A stretch of DNA of 64,000 nt from JAENVU01 sp964544295 (GTDB lineage Bacteria > Actinomycetota > Acidimicrobiia > IMCC26256 > JAENVU01), in NCBI GenBank assembly GCA_964544295.1, contig CAZJBJ010000001.1, positions 14,511 through 78,510 of the forward strand, read 5' to 3'. A program made the position numbers and the translations under genes. Below, one piece after another: positions 41,348 through 50,935 of the stretch; position 1 is the first letter of the stretch; every line of letters starts with the position of its first letter. The notes below the pieces were generated by a model, which saw nothing but the letters and a program-made list of their open reading frames with translations, searched no databases and was not told the DNA's origin.

Positions 41348-43754
41348 CGGAAACGGATGCCGCCGTGCTCGGTTCGTCGTCACCGGCGACGAACCGGGTG
41401 CCGCGGATCCGGCCGCTGACCTCGATCAGCACACACGCGGCGGCTGCGCAACCGAACGCGATGGTCAGCAGGTCGGCGCTCGGAATGCGCAGATCGATGA
41501 GATGGCGCAGGTACGGAATCGCGAAGACCCCGACCGCGCCGCCGATCATGGAGAACACCAACGCGGCGCGGAACGCCGTGAGCGGGCGGGCCAACACCAC
41601 CAACACGAAGAGCGCCACGATCAACAACGTGATGAACGCCGTGGTGCGCGCCTGCACGCTCGACACGTCTTCCGATCGGGCGACGGCATAGGCCGTGTAG
41701 ACCGCGATCGCCGCGATCGCGCCCGTCGGTATCGCGAAGCGCAACACCCGGGAGACGAAGCCCGGCACGTATCGGCGCGTGTTCGGCGCCAGGGCGAGAA
41801 AGAACCCGGGGATGCCGATGGTCAGGGCGCTGATGACCGTGAAGTGGCGCGGCAGGAACGGGTAGGGCCACCCGGTGAAGACCGTCGCCAGTGAGAAGAG
41901 CGCGGCGTACACCGTCTTGACGAGGAACAGGTTGGCCGAGCGTTCGATGTTCGCGACGACGCGGCGGCCTTCGGCCACGACGCCCGGCAGCGTGGCGAAC
42001 TTCCCGTCGAGCAGGACCAACTGCGCCACCGCCCGGGTCGCGGCCGCGCCCGAACCCATCGCGACGCCGATGTCGGCATCCTTGAGCGCGAGGGCATCGT
42101 TGACGCCGTCGCCGGTCATCGCGACCACGTGCCCGCGCGACTGCAACGCCCCCACCATCGCCCGCTTCTGGTGGGGTGTGACCCGCCCGAACACCGAGTG
42201 GTGTTCGAGTGCGTCGGCGAGACCGTCTTGGTCGTCGGGCAACGAGCGCGCGTCGAACGGCTCGCCGGCGTCCAGCCCGACGCGACGGGCCACCGCGCCG
42301 ACCGTTCGCGGGTTGTCACCCGAGATCACCTTGAGGATCACGCCCTGTGACCGGAAGTACGCGAGCGTCTCCGCCGCGTCGGGCCGCACCTGTTCGTCGA
42401 ACATCACCAGCGCGACCGGATCGAGATCGGCCGGGAGTGACTCGCCCTGCAACGACGAGTCGGTGCGGGCGAGCAGCAGCGTCCGACTCCCGGTCGCGGC
42501 GAACTCGTCGGCGAGTTGCCGCACGGAACTCTTCGGGTCCGGCCACACCATCTCGGGGGCGCCCATGACCCAGCTTCCCTTCCCGGTGAACTGGGCCGCG
42601 CTCCACTTCCGGGCCGACGAGAACGGCACCGCGTCGATGCGGGTCCAGCCCGGGTCGGGGAACCGCTCGCCGAGCGCCTCGAACGTGGCGTTCGCATTGG
42701 CATCGGCCGCGAGTGCGCCGAGCACCGCTTCGGCCTCCTCCACGGCGTGCGCTCCGAGCGGCTGAATGTGATCGAACGCGATCGAACCCTCGGTGAGCGT
42801 CCCGGTCTTGTCCAGACAGACCACGTCGACGCGGGCCAGGCCCTCGACGGCGGGCAGTTCCTGCACCAGCACGTTCCGGCGACCGAGGATGATGACGGCG
42901 ACGCCGAACGCGATCGACGTGAGCAGCACGAGCCCCTCGGGCACCATCCCGACCACGCCGGCGACCGCGCCGGTGATGGCACTCGGCACGTCGCCATCCT
43001 GGAGCTCACGCCAGAACAACACCGGGCCGACGAACAGGATGAGCCACGTGACGTAACGCAGGATGAGGTTCACGCCGTCGACGAGTTCGGAGCGCGTGAC
43101 CGTGAACCGGCGCGCCTCCGCGGCGAGCTTGCGTGCGTACGCGTCGGCGCCGACCGCCGTGGTCTGCAGGCGTCCCGAACCGGCGACGACGATGCTCCCC
43201 GAGAGCGCCGAGGCACCGACCGGCTTCGGGATGGAGTCCGCTTCGCCGGTCAAGAGGGATTCGTCGAGTTCGAGTCCGACCGAATCCGTGATCGTGCCGT
43301 CGGCCGGAACCTGATCACCCGTGCGGAGCTCGAGCAGGTCGTCGAGCACGATCGTCTCGACCGCGATCTCGGCCACCGATCCCTCGCGGACCGCCCGGGC
43401 CACTGGCGCGCTCAGCACCGCGAGCTGATCCAGCTTTCGTTTCGCCAGTAGCTCCTGCACGATGCCGATCGCGGCGTTGATGACGATGACGATGCCGAAC
43501 AAACCGTCGGCCGGGGAGCCGAAGACGAGGATGAGTCCGAGCATCGTGCCGAGAATGGCGTTGAAGCGGGTGAACACGTTGGCCCGCACGATCTCGACCA
43601 ACGTCCGGCTGGTGCGCTCGCCCGAGTCGTTGACCTCGCCCCGGGCGATGCGCTCCGCGACCTCCGCCGCACTCAGCCCGTCCGGGCCCGTCGGCGGGCG
43701 GGAATCATGCGGTTCCGGCCCGGTTGGACCACGATCGACCTCGGGGACTCCCAC
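41337..43754 (-). CDS. Cation-transporting P-type ATPase (CtpE-like)
   Basis: An 805-residue ion pump with P-type signatures: TGEADSIPKP (actuator, about 167), DKTGTLTEG (phosphorylated Asp, about 305), MTGDGVNDALALKDADIGVAMGSG (hinge). The transmembrane motif VGMVPEGLVLLTSIAFGVAVI has P-E-G-L, as in the calcium-type CtpE subgroup of actinobacteria, and lacks the CPC/heavy-metal motif and N-terminal metal-binding domains. About ten membrane helices are visible. The start is GTG at 43754. Its 3' end overlaps the multicopper oxidase gene (convergent). Calcium import is the best guess from CtpE. Confidence 0.82.
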   Translation of the reverse strand: MGVPEVDRGPTGPEPHDSRPPTGPDGLSAAEVAERIARGEVNDSGERTSRTLVEIVRANVFTRFNAILGTMLGLILVFGSPADGLFGIVIVINAAIGIVQELLAKRKLDQLAVLSAPVARAVREGSVAEIAVETIVLDDLLELRTGDQVPADGTITDSVGLELDESLLTGEADSIPKPVGASALSGSIVVAGSGRLQTTAVGADAYARKLAAEARRFTVTRSELVDGVNLILRYVTWLILFVGPVLFWRELQDGDVPSAITGAVAGVVGMVPEGLVLLTSIAFGVAVIILGRRNVLVQELPAVEGLARVDVVCLDKTGTLTEGSIAFDHIQPLGAHAVEEAEAVLGALAADANANATFEALGERFPDPGWTRIDAVPFSSARKWSAAQFTGKGSWVMGAPEMVWPDPKSSVRQLADEFAATGSRTLLLARTDSSLQGESLPADLDPVALVMFDEQVRPDAAETLAYFRSQGVILKVISGDNPRTVGAVARRVGLDAGEPFDARSLPDDQDGLADALEHHSVFGRVTPHQKRAMVGALQSRGHVVAMTGDGVNDALALKDADIGVAMGSGAAATRAVAQLVLLDGKFATLPGVVAEGRRVVANIERSANLFLVKTVYAALFSLATVFTGWPYPFLPRHFTVISALTIGIPGFFLALAPNTRRYVPGFVSRVLRFAIPTGAIAAIAVYTAYAVARSEDVSSVQARTTAFITLLIVALFVLVVLARPLTAFRAALVFSMIGGAVGVFAIPYLRHLIDLRIPSADLLTIAFGCAAAACVLIEVSGRIRGTRFVAGDDEPSTAASVSATP

Positions 43755-43836
43755 GAGGGGGACGGTACCTGCCCCTTCGCGCTCGACGGGGTTTTTGGGT
43801 CTCGAGGTGGGGGCGAAACGCGCCGATGCACCACCG

Positions 43837-45714
43837 ATGGCGGCATTCTCCGACGACCGACGGGCGCATCCGGCCCGGAACCAGTTGCTGGTCGTCGCCT
43901 ATGCCATTGTCGTGCTCGGACTCATCGGCGCGTCGGTACGTACGTCGGCCGAGATCGGCTGGAAGCTACGGACGGGCGCAGCTGCCCTTGCGGTCATCGG
44001 GTCAATCGTCGCCGCCCGGCGGAACCAGCGCATCGGCACCAACCCGTGGATCTGCATCGCCACCGGGATCACGTTGTGGACCGGCGGCGCGGTGATCCGT
44101 GACACCGCGGCGATCAACGGCATGGGCTCCGCCCACTGGGGTGACCTCCTGACCCTGCTCGGATACCTGGCGTTCGGCGCGGGCATGTTCATCGTCGGCA
44201 ATCTGCGCGATCGATCGTCGAGCCGCACCGCCTTCCTCGACGCCTCGGTCATCGGGATCGCGAGCGCGCTCGTGATGTGGGCAACGCTCATCAACCCCCT
44301 GGAACCCGCCAAGGTGAGCACGATCGACCGGCTGACGCTGTCGGCGTACCCGCTCGGCGACGCGATCCTCGTCACCACGCTCGCCTGGATGGTCCTCGCG
44401 CCCGGCCGTCGTTCGCGTTCCCTGAACCTGCTCGGCGTCGGGGTCGCGGTGCTGCTGGGAACGGACATCGCGAAAGCCGTGAACGGACAGCTCGGCCATA
44501 CGGACTCGCTGGCCGCGGCGGTCGGCATCGCATCGGCGAGTGCCCTGATCGGGGCCGCGTCCCTGACGTCGGTGAGACAACTCTTCGTCACGGAGCCCGG
44601 GACCGGCCGGATCTCGGAGCCGCGAGCGCGGCTCGCGGTCTTGGGCCTGGCCCTGCTCGCCGGGCCCATCGTGACCATCGTGTCCGACACCAGCACGGGA
44701 GTGAGTGCCGCGTTCGTCGGCGTGTGCACCACCGCGCTCGCCCTGGGCGTGATGGCGCGATTCGTCAGCCTCACCCACGAGATCCATCGAGCCCATGCCG
44801 CGACGAGTCTGAGCGAACGCCGCTTCCGCCTCATGGCCGACAGTGCGCCGGTCGGCATCTTCGAGATCGGGCGGGGTCGGCGCATCACGTACGCGAACTC
44901 CGAGGGCCGCGACCTCCTCGGTCCCGAGGTCCTCGGAGGATCGACGACCGACATGTTCACGCCGGTCGATGCAACCAGTCGTCCCGCCCTCGAGACCGCC
45001 ATCGACGCGGTCGAACAAGGGCACGCTGGGTCGGCGGATCTTCGACTGACCGGCGAGCCACCCCGGTGGATCTCCTGGAACGGCGTCCCCGTGATCGCAA
45101 GCGAGCCGCATCTGCCGACGGCGTTCGTTTCGATTCTGGACATCACGCCGCTCAAGGAAGCCGAAGCCGCCCTCGGGCGCCAGGCCACCCATGATCCGTT
45201 GACCGGGCTCCCGAACCGGCGGCTGCTGCTGGAGTCGCTCATCGGCGCGCTCGAGGAACTGGGAGCGGGCCACCGCACCGGCACGGTCGCGTTGATGTTC
45301 ATCGATCTGGACCAGTTCAAGATGGTGAACGACGTACTCGGTCACGACGCCGGCGACGCGCTGCTCAAGACGGCATCCGCGCGACTGCGCAACGCGGTCC
45401 GAGCCCACGACATCGTGGCCCGTTTCGGCGGTGACGAGTTCGTGGTCCTCATGCAACACGTCGCCGACCGCGGGGAACTGCACGACGTCGCGCAACGCAT
45501 CCTGCGGGCGCTCGAGGTGCCGATCCAGGTGGCAGGCACCGAGGCGACCGTCGGCGCCAGCGTCGGCATCGCGACTGCCACCGGTCCCGACGACGACCCC
45601 GACGCCCTCGTCCGCAACGCCGACGCCGCGATGTACCGCGCCAAGGAACACGGTCGTGGTCGCTACGAGTTCTTCCGCCCCACCCCCACCGACGAGTCCC
45701 ATCGAATGTTGTAA
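43837..45714 (+). CDS. Membrane PAS-GGDEF diguanylate cyclase
   Basis: A 625-residue signalling protein. An N-terminal region of about eight membrane helices (residues 20-320) precedes a PAS domain (RRFRLMADSAPVGIFEIGRGRRITYANSEG, about 330-440) and a GGDEF domain (about 452-615). Its active site is intact (RFGGDEFVVL), with an RxxD inhibitory site, RAHD, just five residues before GGDEF. THDPLTGLPNRR marks the start of the domain. No EAL domain follows. It makes c-di-GMP. The ATG at 43837 is chosen because the first helix follows directly; the frame is open far upstream. It is divergent from the P-type ATPase gene by 82 bases. Confidence 0.85.
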   Translation: MAAFSDDRRAHPARNQLLVVAYAIVVLGLIGASVRTSAEIGWKLRTGAAALAVIGSIVAARRNQRIGTNPWICIATGITLWTGGAVIRDTAAINGMGSAHWGDLLTLLGYLAFGAGMFIVGNLRDRSSSRTAFLDASVIGIASALVMWATLINPLEPAKVSTIDRLTLSAYPLGDAILVTTLAWMVLAPGRRSRSLNLLGVGVAVLLGTDIAKAVNGQLGHTDSLAAAVGIASASALIGAASLTSVRQLFVTEPGTGRISEPRARLAVLGLALLAGPIVTIVSDTSTGVSAAFVGVCTTALALGVMARFVSLTHEIHRAHAATSLSERRFRLMADSAPVGIFEIGRGRRITYANSEGRDLLGPEVLGGSTTDMFTPVDATSRPALETAIDAVEQGHAGSADLRLTGEPPRWISWNGVPVIASEPHLPTAFVSILDITPLKEAEAALGRQATHDPLTGLPNRRLLLESLIGALEELGAGHRTGTVALMFIDLDQFKMVNDVLGHDAGDALLKTASARLRNAVRAHDIVARFGGDEFVVLMQHVADRGELHDVAQRILRALEVPIQVAGTEATVGASVGIATATGPDDDPDALVRNADAAMYRAKEHGRGRYEFFRPTPTDESHRML

Positions 45715-45750
45715 CTCGGCCTGATCACGACGTGCGCGTACCGCGTCCGA

Positions 45751-46917
45751 TCACACCACTTCGATGCCGTCGGGTTTGATCACTCGGAACTCCGCGCCGT
45801 CGAACGCGGCGGTCCATCCGGGTTGATGCACCACGTGGTGATGGTGGTCGCAGAGCAACACCAGGTTCGCCTGATCGGTCGGACCGCCGTGTCTCCAGAA
45901 CTGCACGTGGTGGGCATCGCACCAACCGGGCGGTCGACCACATCCGGGGTATCGGCACCCACCGTCACGCACCACGAGCGCCTTGCGGAGCGTGGAGGAA
46001 ACCGTCCGGCGCTCGCGGCCGACGTCCATCGGCAGCCCCGCCGGTCCGGTGACCACGCGCGTGACCGAGCAGTCGCACAACAACCGTTCGACGTCGGAAC
46101 GGTGGACGACGCCGGTGTACTCGGCGTCCATCCGACCGAACTCGTCGTTCGTGAGCGTGCGCCAGTCGATCACCATCGTCACCGACGGCCTCGCGCGGCT
46201 CGGGCCATCCGGCCCCATGCCGCCCAGCTGTGCCATCGCGAGTTCGGCCATCCGCACCAACGCGTCGGCCCGCCGCCGCGCCGCGGTCCGGCGATCATCC
46301 GGCGTGGGCGGGTCGGTCAGCGTATGAATCGCGTGCACCACCGTCTCGGCGGCCGCCGACGAGAGATCGCCGTTCAGGATCGTGCGGCCGCCGGCGGTGG
46401 CGGAGATCGTCACGCCGTCGTGATCGCGCGGCTCGGTGCCATCGGCCTGCGCGCAGTTGCGGAAGCGGGCACACATGCGCCCCAGCTCGCGCAGCTTCCC
46501 GGCGCGGGCGACATCCAGGAGCAGCGGCTCGATCGCTCGCAACGTGGCGTCGTGACCCTCGACCCGTGCGCCGGTCATCACCCGCGCGGCACCCGACGAG
46601 ATCTCACCGTCGCGCCACGCGCGCCCCGTCTCGGCCAAGACCTCACACAGTTCGCCCGCCTCGATCGCGGCACGCGCATCGCCTTCCCGCATCCCGGTGT
46701 GACGCCGCAGCCAGGCCGCGGTCGATGGTGACCCGTCGGCCGCGCCGATCCCTCGCCGGTGTCCCGCGACGACGAACCGGGCGAAGCGTGCTTCCAGGCG
46801 GTCGAGGTGCGCGCGCATCGTGATGAGCTCCGCGGCGATCCCGGCATCCGAGTAGTCAGCAGGATCGTCGTCGACGGCGACATCCACGAGGGCGCGATCA
46901 ACCAAGACTGACGACAC
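45751..46917 (-). CDS. DUF222 + HNH endonuclease domain protein (13E12-repeat family)
   Basis: A roughly 388-residue protein. The N-terminal two thirds is DUF222 (ITMRAHLDRLEARFARFVVAGHRRGIGAADGSPSTAAWLRRHTG). The C-terminus is an HNH nuclease: RDGGCRYPGCGRPPGWCDAHHVQFWRHGGPTDQANLVLLCDHHHHVVH holds the zinc cysteines, the catalytic H and the N. The family is multi-copy in actinobacteria and is often thought to move as a genetic parasite. The start GTG at 46917 is preferred because GGGGGAGG lies upstream at proper spacing; an ATG at 46962 lacks one. A relatively A+T-rich spacer separates it from dnaE2. Confidence 0.85.
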   Translation of the reverse strand: MSSVLVDRALVDVAVDDDPADYSDAGIAAELITMRAHLDRLEARFARFVVAGHRRGIGAADGSPSTAAWLRRHTGMREGDARAAIEAGELCEVLAETGRAWRDGEISSGAARVMTGARVEGHDATLRAIEPLLLDVARAGKLRELGRMCARFRNCAQADGTEPRDHDGVTISATAGGRTILNGDLSSAAAETVVHAIHTLTDPPTPDDRRTAARRRADALVRMAELAMAQLGGMGPDGPSRARPSVTMVIDWRTLTNDEFGRMDAEYTGVVHRSDVERLLCDCSVTRVVTGPAGLPMDVGRERRTVSSTLRKALVVRDGGCRYPGCGRPPGWCDAHHVQFWRHGGPTDQANLVLLCDHHHHVVHQPGWTAAFDGAEFRVIKPDGIEVV

Positions 46918-47103
46918 GAGGACACCTCCCCCACCAACGGGTGAACGGGTCTGGGCTTCCACCGGAACGAGACGTTCGGACCCGAAAGCGAGGTCCGAAC
47001 GGGGGAAGTTACGTGCCTGTCATTCTACGCAAAATGCATCGCCGTGTCAACCGAAAACCCAATATTTTCAGGGATTTTCGCGCATTCTTGCGTCAGGAAC
47101 CGG

Positions 47104-50100
47104 TCACCGGAAATCGCGGGATTTCAACGCGTCGGCCAGGGTCAGCGGCAGCGCCTCGATGCGTTGGGCCAGCAGGTTCGTCACCCCTTGGTGGCGCTCG
47201 AGCAGACCCCGCACCCGCAACGCCGGCGCGCCCCGCGCCACCGTGCGGTAGCGCTTCCACACCCCCGGCGGACAGATCACGTTGGTGAGCCCGGTCTCGT
47301 CCTCGAGGTTCAGGAACACCGTGCCCTTCGCGGTCTCGGGTTGTTGACGATGCGTCACGATGCCCGCCACCTCGACGATCGAACGCGCCGGTAACGACCG
47401 CAGCGCGAACGACGTCACCACTCCCCGCTCGGTGAGCTCGGCCCGGACGAACTCGGTGGGATGGCGACCGGGCGACATGCCGGTGGCCCAGAGATCCGCA
47501 GCGGTCTCCTCGATCGCGTTCATGCCCGGTAACGCCGGAGCCTCGACCCCGACCGCGGTGTGAGGCAGGTGTCCCGGTCGCGCGTCGCGCAATGCACCCG
47601 CAGCCCAGAGGCCGGCCCGCCGGTCGATGTCGAAGCAGGCGAACACCCCGGCCGTCGCGAGCGACTCCATCGCGTCGACGGGGGCCTCGGTGCGACGCGC
47701 GAAGTCCTCGAGATCGCGGAACGGCGCGATCTCGCGTTCGGCGTCGATCCGATCCAGTAACGCACTCGACAGACCCCGCACGTACCGCAGTCCGATCCGC
47801 ATCGCGTGAATCGACGGATCCGCGTGCCACCCCGGTTGCGGCTGGCCGATCGGTGCGTCCGGCACCACCGCCGAGCGCGGTTCGAGCGTGCAGTCGCGCC
47901 GCGACCGTTCGAGGCACGGCCCCACCACCTCCACCCCGTGGCGACGGGCGTCGCGCACCAACGTGTGGGGTGAATAGAAGCCCATCGGTTGCGCGTTCAG
48001 GAGCGCGCACGCGAACTCGGCCGGGTGGTGCAGCTTGATCCACGCACTGGCGTACACGAGGTACGCGAACGACACCGAGTGACTCTCGGGGAACCCGAAA
48101 CTGGCGAACGCTTCGAGCTTGAACGCGATCTCCGTCGCGGTCTCACCGGTGATGCCCCGCTCGGCCATCCCGCTCATGAGCCGGTCCCGCATCCGGGCCA
48201 TGCGGGCCTTCGACCGTTTCGAGCCCATGGCCTGACGGAGTTGATCGGCCTCCCCCGCGCTGAACCCGGCCGCGTCGATCGCCATCTGCATGAGTTGCTC
48301 CTGGAACAACGGGATCCCCAATGTCTTGCGCAGACACGGCTCCAACAACGGGTGGGGATAGGTCACCTCCTCCTCGCCGTTGCGTCGCCGCAGGTACGGG
48401 TGCACCGACCCGCCCTGGATGGGACCGGGCCGGATCAACGCGACCTCGACGACGAGGTCGTAGAAGTTCTCGGGTCGCAACCGCGGCAGGGTGGCCATCT
48501 GCGCGCGGCTCTCCACCTGGAACACACCGATCGTGTCCGCCGCGCTCAACAGGTCGTACACCTCGGGTTCCTGGGGGATGGTGGCGAGGTCGATGTCGAT
48601 GCCCTCGTGCTCGCGGACGAGGTCCACCGCGAGATGCAACATCGTGAGCATCCCCAGACCGAGCAGGTCGAACTTCACCAACCCCGCCGCCGCGCAGTCG
48701 TCCTTGTCCCACTGGAGCACCGAACGGTTCTCCATCCGGGCCCACTCCACCGGGCAGCACTCCACCAACGGTCGGTCGGCCATCACCATGCCCCCCGAAT
48801 GGATCCCGAGGTGCCGCGGGAAATCCTGCACGGCGTCGGCGAGTTGCAACACCAACTCCGGTACCGGTGGCGCGTCGTCGCTCTCACGGAAGTCGTCGAA
48901 CGCACCCTCGCGGGAGCGCCACCGGTCGATCCACCGGGTGAGCGCATCGGCGTGACCGGGTGAGAGACCGGCGACCTTGGCCATCTCGCGCAGCGCCGAA
49001 CGTGGCCGGTACGTGATGACGTTCGCCACCTGCGCGGCACGATCGCGCCCGTACTTCTCGTAGACGTACTGGATCACTTCCTCGCGCCGCTGGTGTTCGA
49101 TGTCCAGATCGATGTCGGGCGGACCATCGCGTTCGGTCGAGAGGAACCGTTCGAACAACAATCCGAGCGCGACCGCGTCGGCCTTCGTGACCCCGAGCGC
49201 GTAACAGACCGCGCTGTTCGCCGCGCTCCCCCGCCCCTGGCAGTAGATGTCCTGCGTGCGGCAGAAGTCGACGATGTCGTGCATCAGGAGGAAGTACCCG
49301 GGGAACCCCATCTGCTCGATCACCCCGAGCTCGTACTCGATCTGACGCATCGCCTGCTCGTACTGGGGATGGGTCGACGGGTAGTACACCGACGCGCCGC
49401 GCCGGGTGAGCTCCCGCAACCAGCTCATGTCGGTGTGACCCTCGGGCACCGGATAGTCGGGCAGGTTCGGGACCGCGACCTTCAGGTCGAACGCGCAGGC
49501 GGCCGCGATCTCGACGGTGCGTTCGACCGCACCCGGGTACCGCGCGAACCGACGCAACTGCTCCTCGGCACTCCGCAGATGGGCGAACGGGGCGGCCGGC
49601 AACCAGCCGTCGAGCTCGTCCAGACTGCGACGCGACCGGATCGCCGCGAGCGCAGTCGCGAGCTGCCGACGATCCGGCGTGGCGTAGTGCACGTTGTTCG
49701 TCGCGATCACCTCGGTGCCCGTCCGCATCGCGAGCTGGGCCATCGCGTCGTTCCGGGGCCGGTCGAGCGGATCGCCGTGATCCCAGAGTTCGACGAGCAC
49801 CCGATCCCGCCCGAACGCGGCAACGAGCTGTTCCAACGCGTGCTGGGCGGCACCGGGACCGTCGCGCATCAGCGCCGCGGGCACGATGCCCTTCCGGCAC
49901 CCCGTGGTGGTGAACCACCGACCTCGGGCATCGGCCGCGGCCGCGAGCAACTGGTCGAGGTGCAACTGCGGTGCACCCTTCTCGCCGCGCAGTTGTGCGG
50001 CACTGATCGTGCGGGCCAACGCGCCGTACCCCGTCGGGCCCTCGGCCAGGATGAGGACGTGTTCGCCCGGGATCTCCGCGACGCCGTTGGTCGGGCCCTC

Positions 50101-50337
50101 GGCCCCGAGGGTGAGCTCGGCCCCGAACACCGTCGGCAACCCGAGCGGCCGCGCCGCCTCCGCGAAGCGCACCACCCCGTACAACCCGTCGTGGTCGGTC
50201 ACCGCGAGGCCGGCCAGACCCAACCGGTGGGCCTCCTCGGCCAACTCCTCCGGATGACTCGCACCGTCGAGGAACGAGAAGTTGGTGTGGCAGTGCAGCT
50301 CTGCGTATCCCGCTCCCGCTGATCCCACTGATCCCAC
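47104..50337 (-). CDS. dnaE2: Error-prone DNA polymerase DnaE2
   Basis: A 1077-residue C-family polymerase that carries out SOS translesion synthesis with ImuA' and ImuB. The PHP domain opens YAELHCHTNFSFLDGASHPEEL, with the metal-binding histidines. The polymerase core contains IYCQGRGSAANSAVCYALGVT and the catalytic Asp segment DGPPDIDLDIEHQRREE. HHPAEFACALLNAQPMGFYSP and GIVTHRQQPETAKGTVFLNLEDETG (OB fold) lie near the C-terminus. The GTG at 50337 is chosen as the longest start that gives a normal N-terminus; another GTG lies at 50328. A LexA box lies 61 bases upstream. The long tail of replicative DnaE1 is missing, as expected for DnaE2. Confidence 0.92.
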   Translation of the reverse strand: MGSVGSAGAGYAELHCHTNFSFLDGASHPEELAEEAHRLGLAGLAVTDHDGLYGVVRFAEAARPLGLPTVFGAELTLGAEGPTNGVAEIPGEHVLILAEGPTGYGALARTISAAQLRGEKGAPQLHLDQLLAAAADARGRWFTTTGCRKGIVPAALMRDGPGAAQHALEQLVAAFGRDRVLVELWDHGDPLDRPRNDAMAQLAMRTGTEVIATNNVHYATPDRRQLATALAAIRSRRSLDELDGWLPAAPFAHLRSAEEQLRRFARYPGAVERTVEIAAACAFDLKVAVPNLPDYPVPEGHTDMSWLRELTRRGASVYYPSTHPQYEQAMRQIEYELGVIEQMGFPGYFLLMHDIVDFCRTQDIYCQGRGSAANSAVCYALGVTKADAVALGLLFERFLSTERDGPPDIDLDIEHQRREEVIQYVYEKYGRDRAAQVANVITYRPRSALREMAKVAGLSPGHADALTRWIDRWRSREGAFDDFRESDDAPPVPELVLQLADAVQDFPRHLGIHSGGMVMADRPLVECCPVEWARMENRSVLQWDKDDCAAAGLVKFDLLGLGMLTMLHLAVDLVREHEGIDIDLATIPQEPEVYDLLSAADTIGVFQVESRAQMATLPRLRPENFYDLVVEVALIRPGPIQGGSVHPYLRRRNGEEEVTYPHPLLEPCLRKTLGIPLFQEQLMQMAIDAAGFSAGEADQLRQAMGSKRSKARMARMRDRLMSGMAERGITGETATEIAFKLEAFASFGFPESHSVSFAYLVYASAWIKLHHPAEFACALLNAQPMGFYSPHTLVRDARRHGVEVVGPCLERSRRDCTLEPRSAVVPDAPIGQPQPGWHADPSIHAMRIGLRYVRGLSSALLDRIDAEREIAPFRDLEDFARRTEAPVDAMESLATAGVFACFDIDRRAGLWAAGALRDARPGHLPHTAVGVEAPALPGMNAIEETAADLWATGMSPGRHPTEFVRAELTERGVVTSFALRSLPARSIVEVAGIVTHRQQPETAKGTVFLNLEDETGLTNVICPPGVWKRYRTVARGAPALRVRGLLERHQGVTNLLAQRIEALPLTLADALKSRDFR

Positions 50338-50397
50338 CGTGTGTGCCCATCTCGCCGTCGACCGGTGGACTCCGCACCACCGGGACGGCTCAGGGTA

Positions 50398-50413
50398 TCG
50401 AACGTATGTTCGA
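50398..50413. promoter_or_regulatory. LexA (SOS) box upstream of dnaE2
   Basis: TCGAACGTATGTTCGA is a perfect 16-base palindrome matching the actinobacterial/Bacillus LexA consensus CGAAC-N4-GTTCG. It lies 61 bases upstream of the dnaE2 GTG and 51 bases upstream of the divergent DUF3237 gene, so it may repress both. It shares the 14-base core with the box before imuA'. Confidence 0.9.
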
Positions 50414-50463
50414 CTCGTCCACTGGCAGTCCCCCGGACCCGGACAACCCGACAGACTGCAGCC

Positions 50464-50892
50464 ATGACCATCGAACTCGTCCCGCTCTGTACGGCGACCG
50501 CACGACTGCGCGCGCCATTCATCCTCCCCGAGGCCCCGCTCGGGACCCTCGCCATCGCCGAGGTCGAGTCCTTCGACCTCGAAGGCGAGCGACTCCGGGG
50601 GCACATGGCCGGTCAGGCCGGCGCCGACTGGCTCACGGTCGGACCGGGTGGCATCGGGACCATCGACGTGCGCGCCCTGTTCGAGACCGACGACGGCGCG
50701 CTGATCTACACGTCGTATCGAGGTCGTCTCGACCTCTCCAAGGGTGCGGGTGCGTCACCGGCCTATTCCGCACCGCTCTTCGACACCGGCGACGAGCGCT
50801 ACGCATGGCTCAACGCGATCCAGGCGATCGCCAAGGGTGAGATCACCGAGGGCGGCACGCTCCTCACCTACGAGATGTACGAGGTCCGCTGA
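50464..50892 (+). CDS. DUF3237 family protein
   Basis: A 142-residue small beta-barrel-like protein. It opens MTIELVPLCTATARLRAPFILPEAPLG, and GVGPGGIGTIDVRALFETDDGALIYTSYRGRLDL fits the DUF3237 signature (D-x-R-x-x-x-x-T-D-D-G-x-x-I-Y). The C-terminus YAWLNAIQAIAKGEITEGGTLLTYEMYEVR is also typical. Its promoter region contains the LexA box that sits between it and dnaE2. DUF3237 has no established function. It may be a passenger of the SOS regulon or be unaffected. Confidence 0.82.
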   Translation: MTIELVPLCTATARLRAPFILPEAPLGTLAIAEVESFDLEGERLRGHMAGQAGADWLTVGPGGIGTIDVRALFETDDGALIYTSYRGRLDLSKGAGASPAYSAPLFDTGDERYAWLNAIQAIAKGEITEGGTLLTYEMYEVR

Positions 50893-50935
50893 CCATCGCA
50901 CGGGAGGCTCAGCCGCGACTCGACCTCGCCACGAC

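Noticed and set aside
47000..47100. A+T-rich spacer between dnaE2 and the HNH gene as an origin or attachment site
   Set aside because: There are only weak imperfect inverted repeats (ACGCAAAATGC/GCATTCTTGCGT), no DnaA-box cluster, no integrase and no tRNA; a promoter for the HNH gene is simpler.
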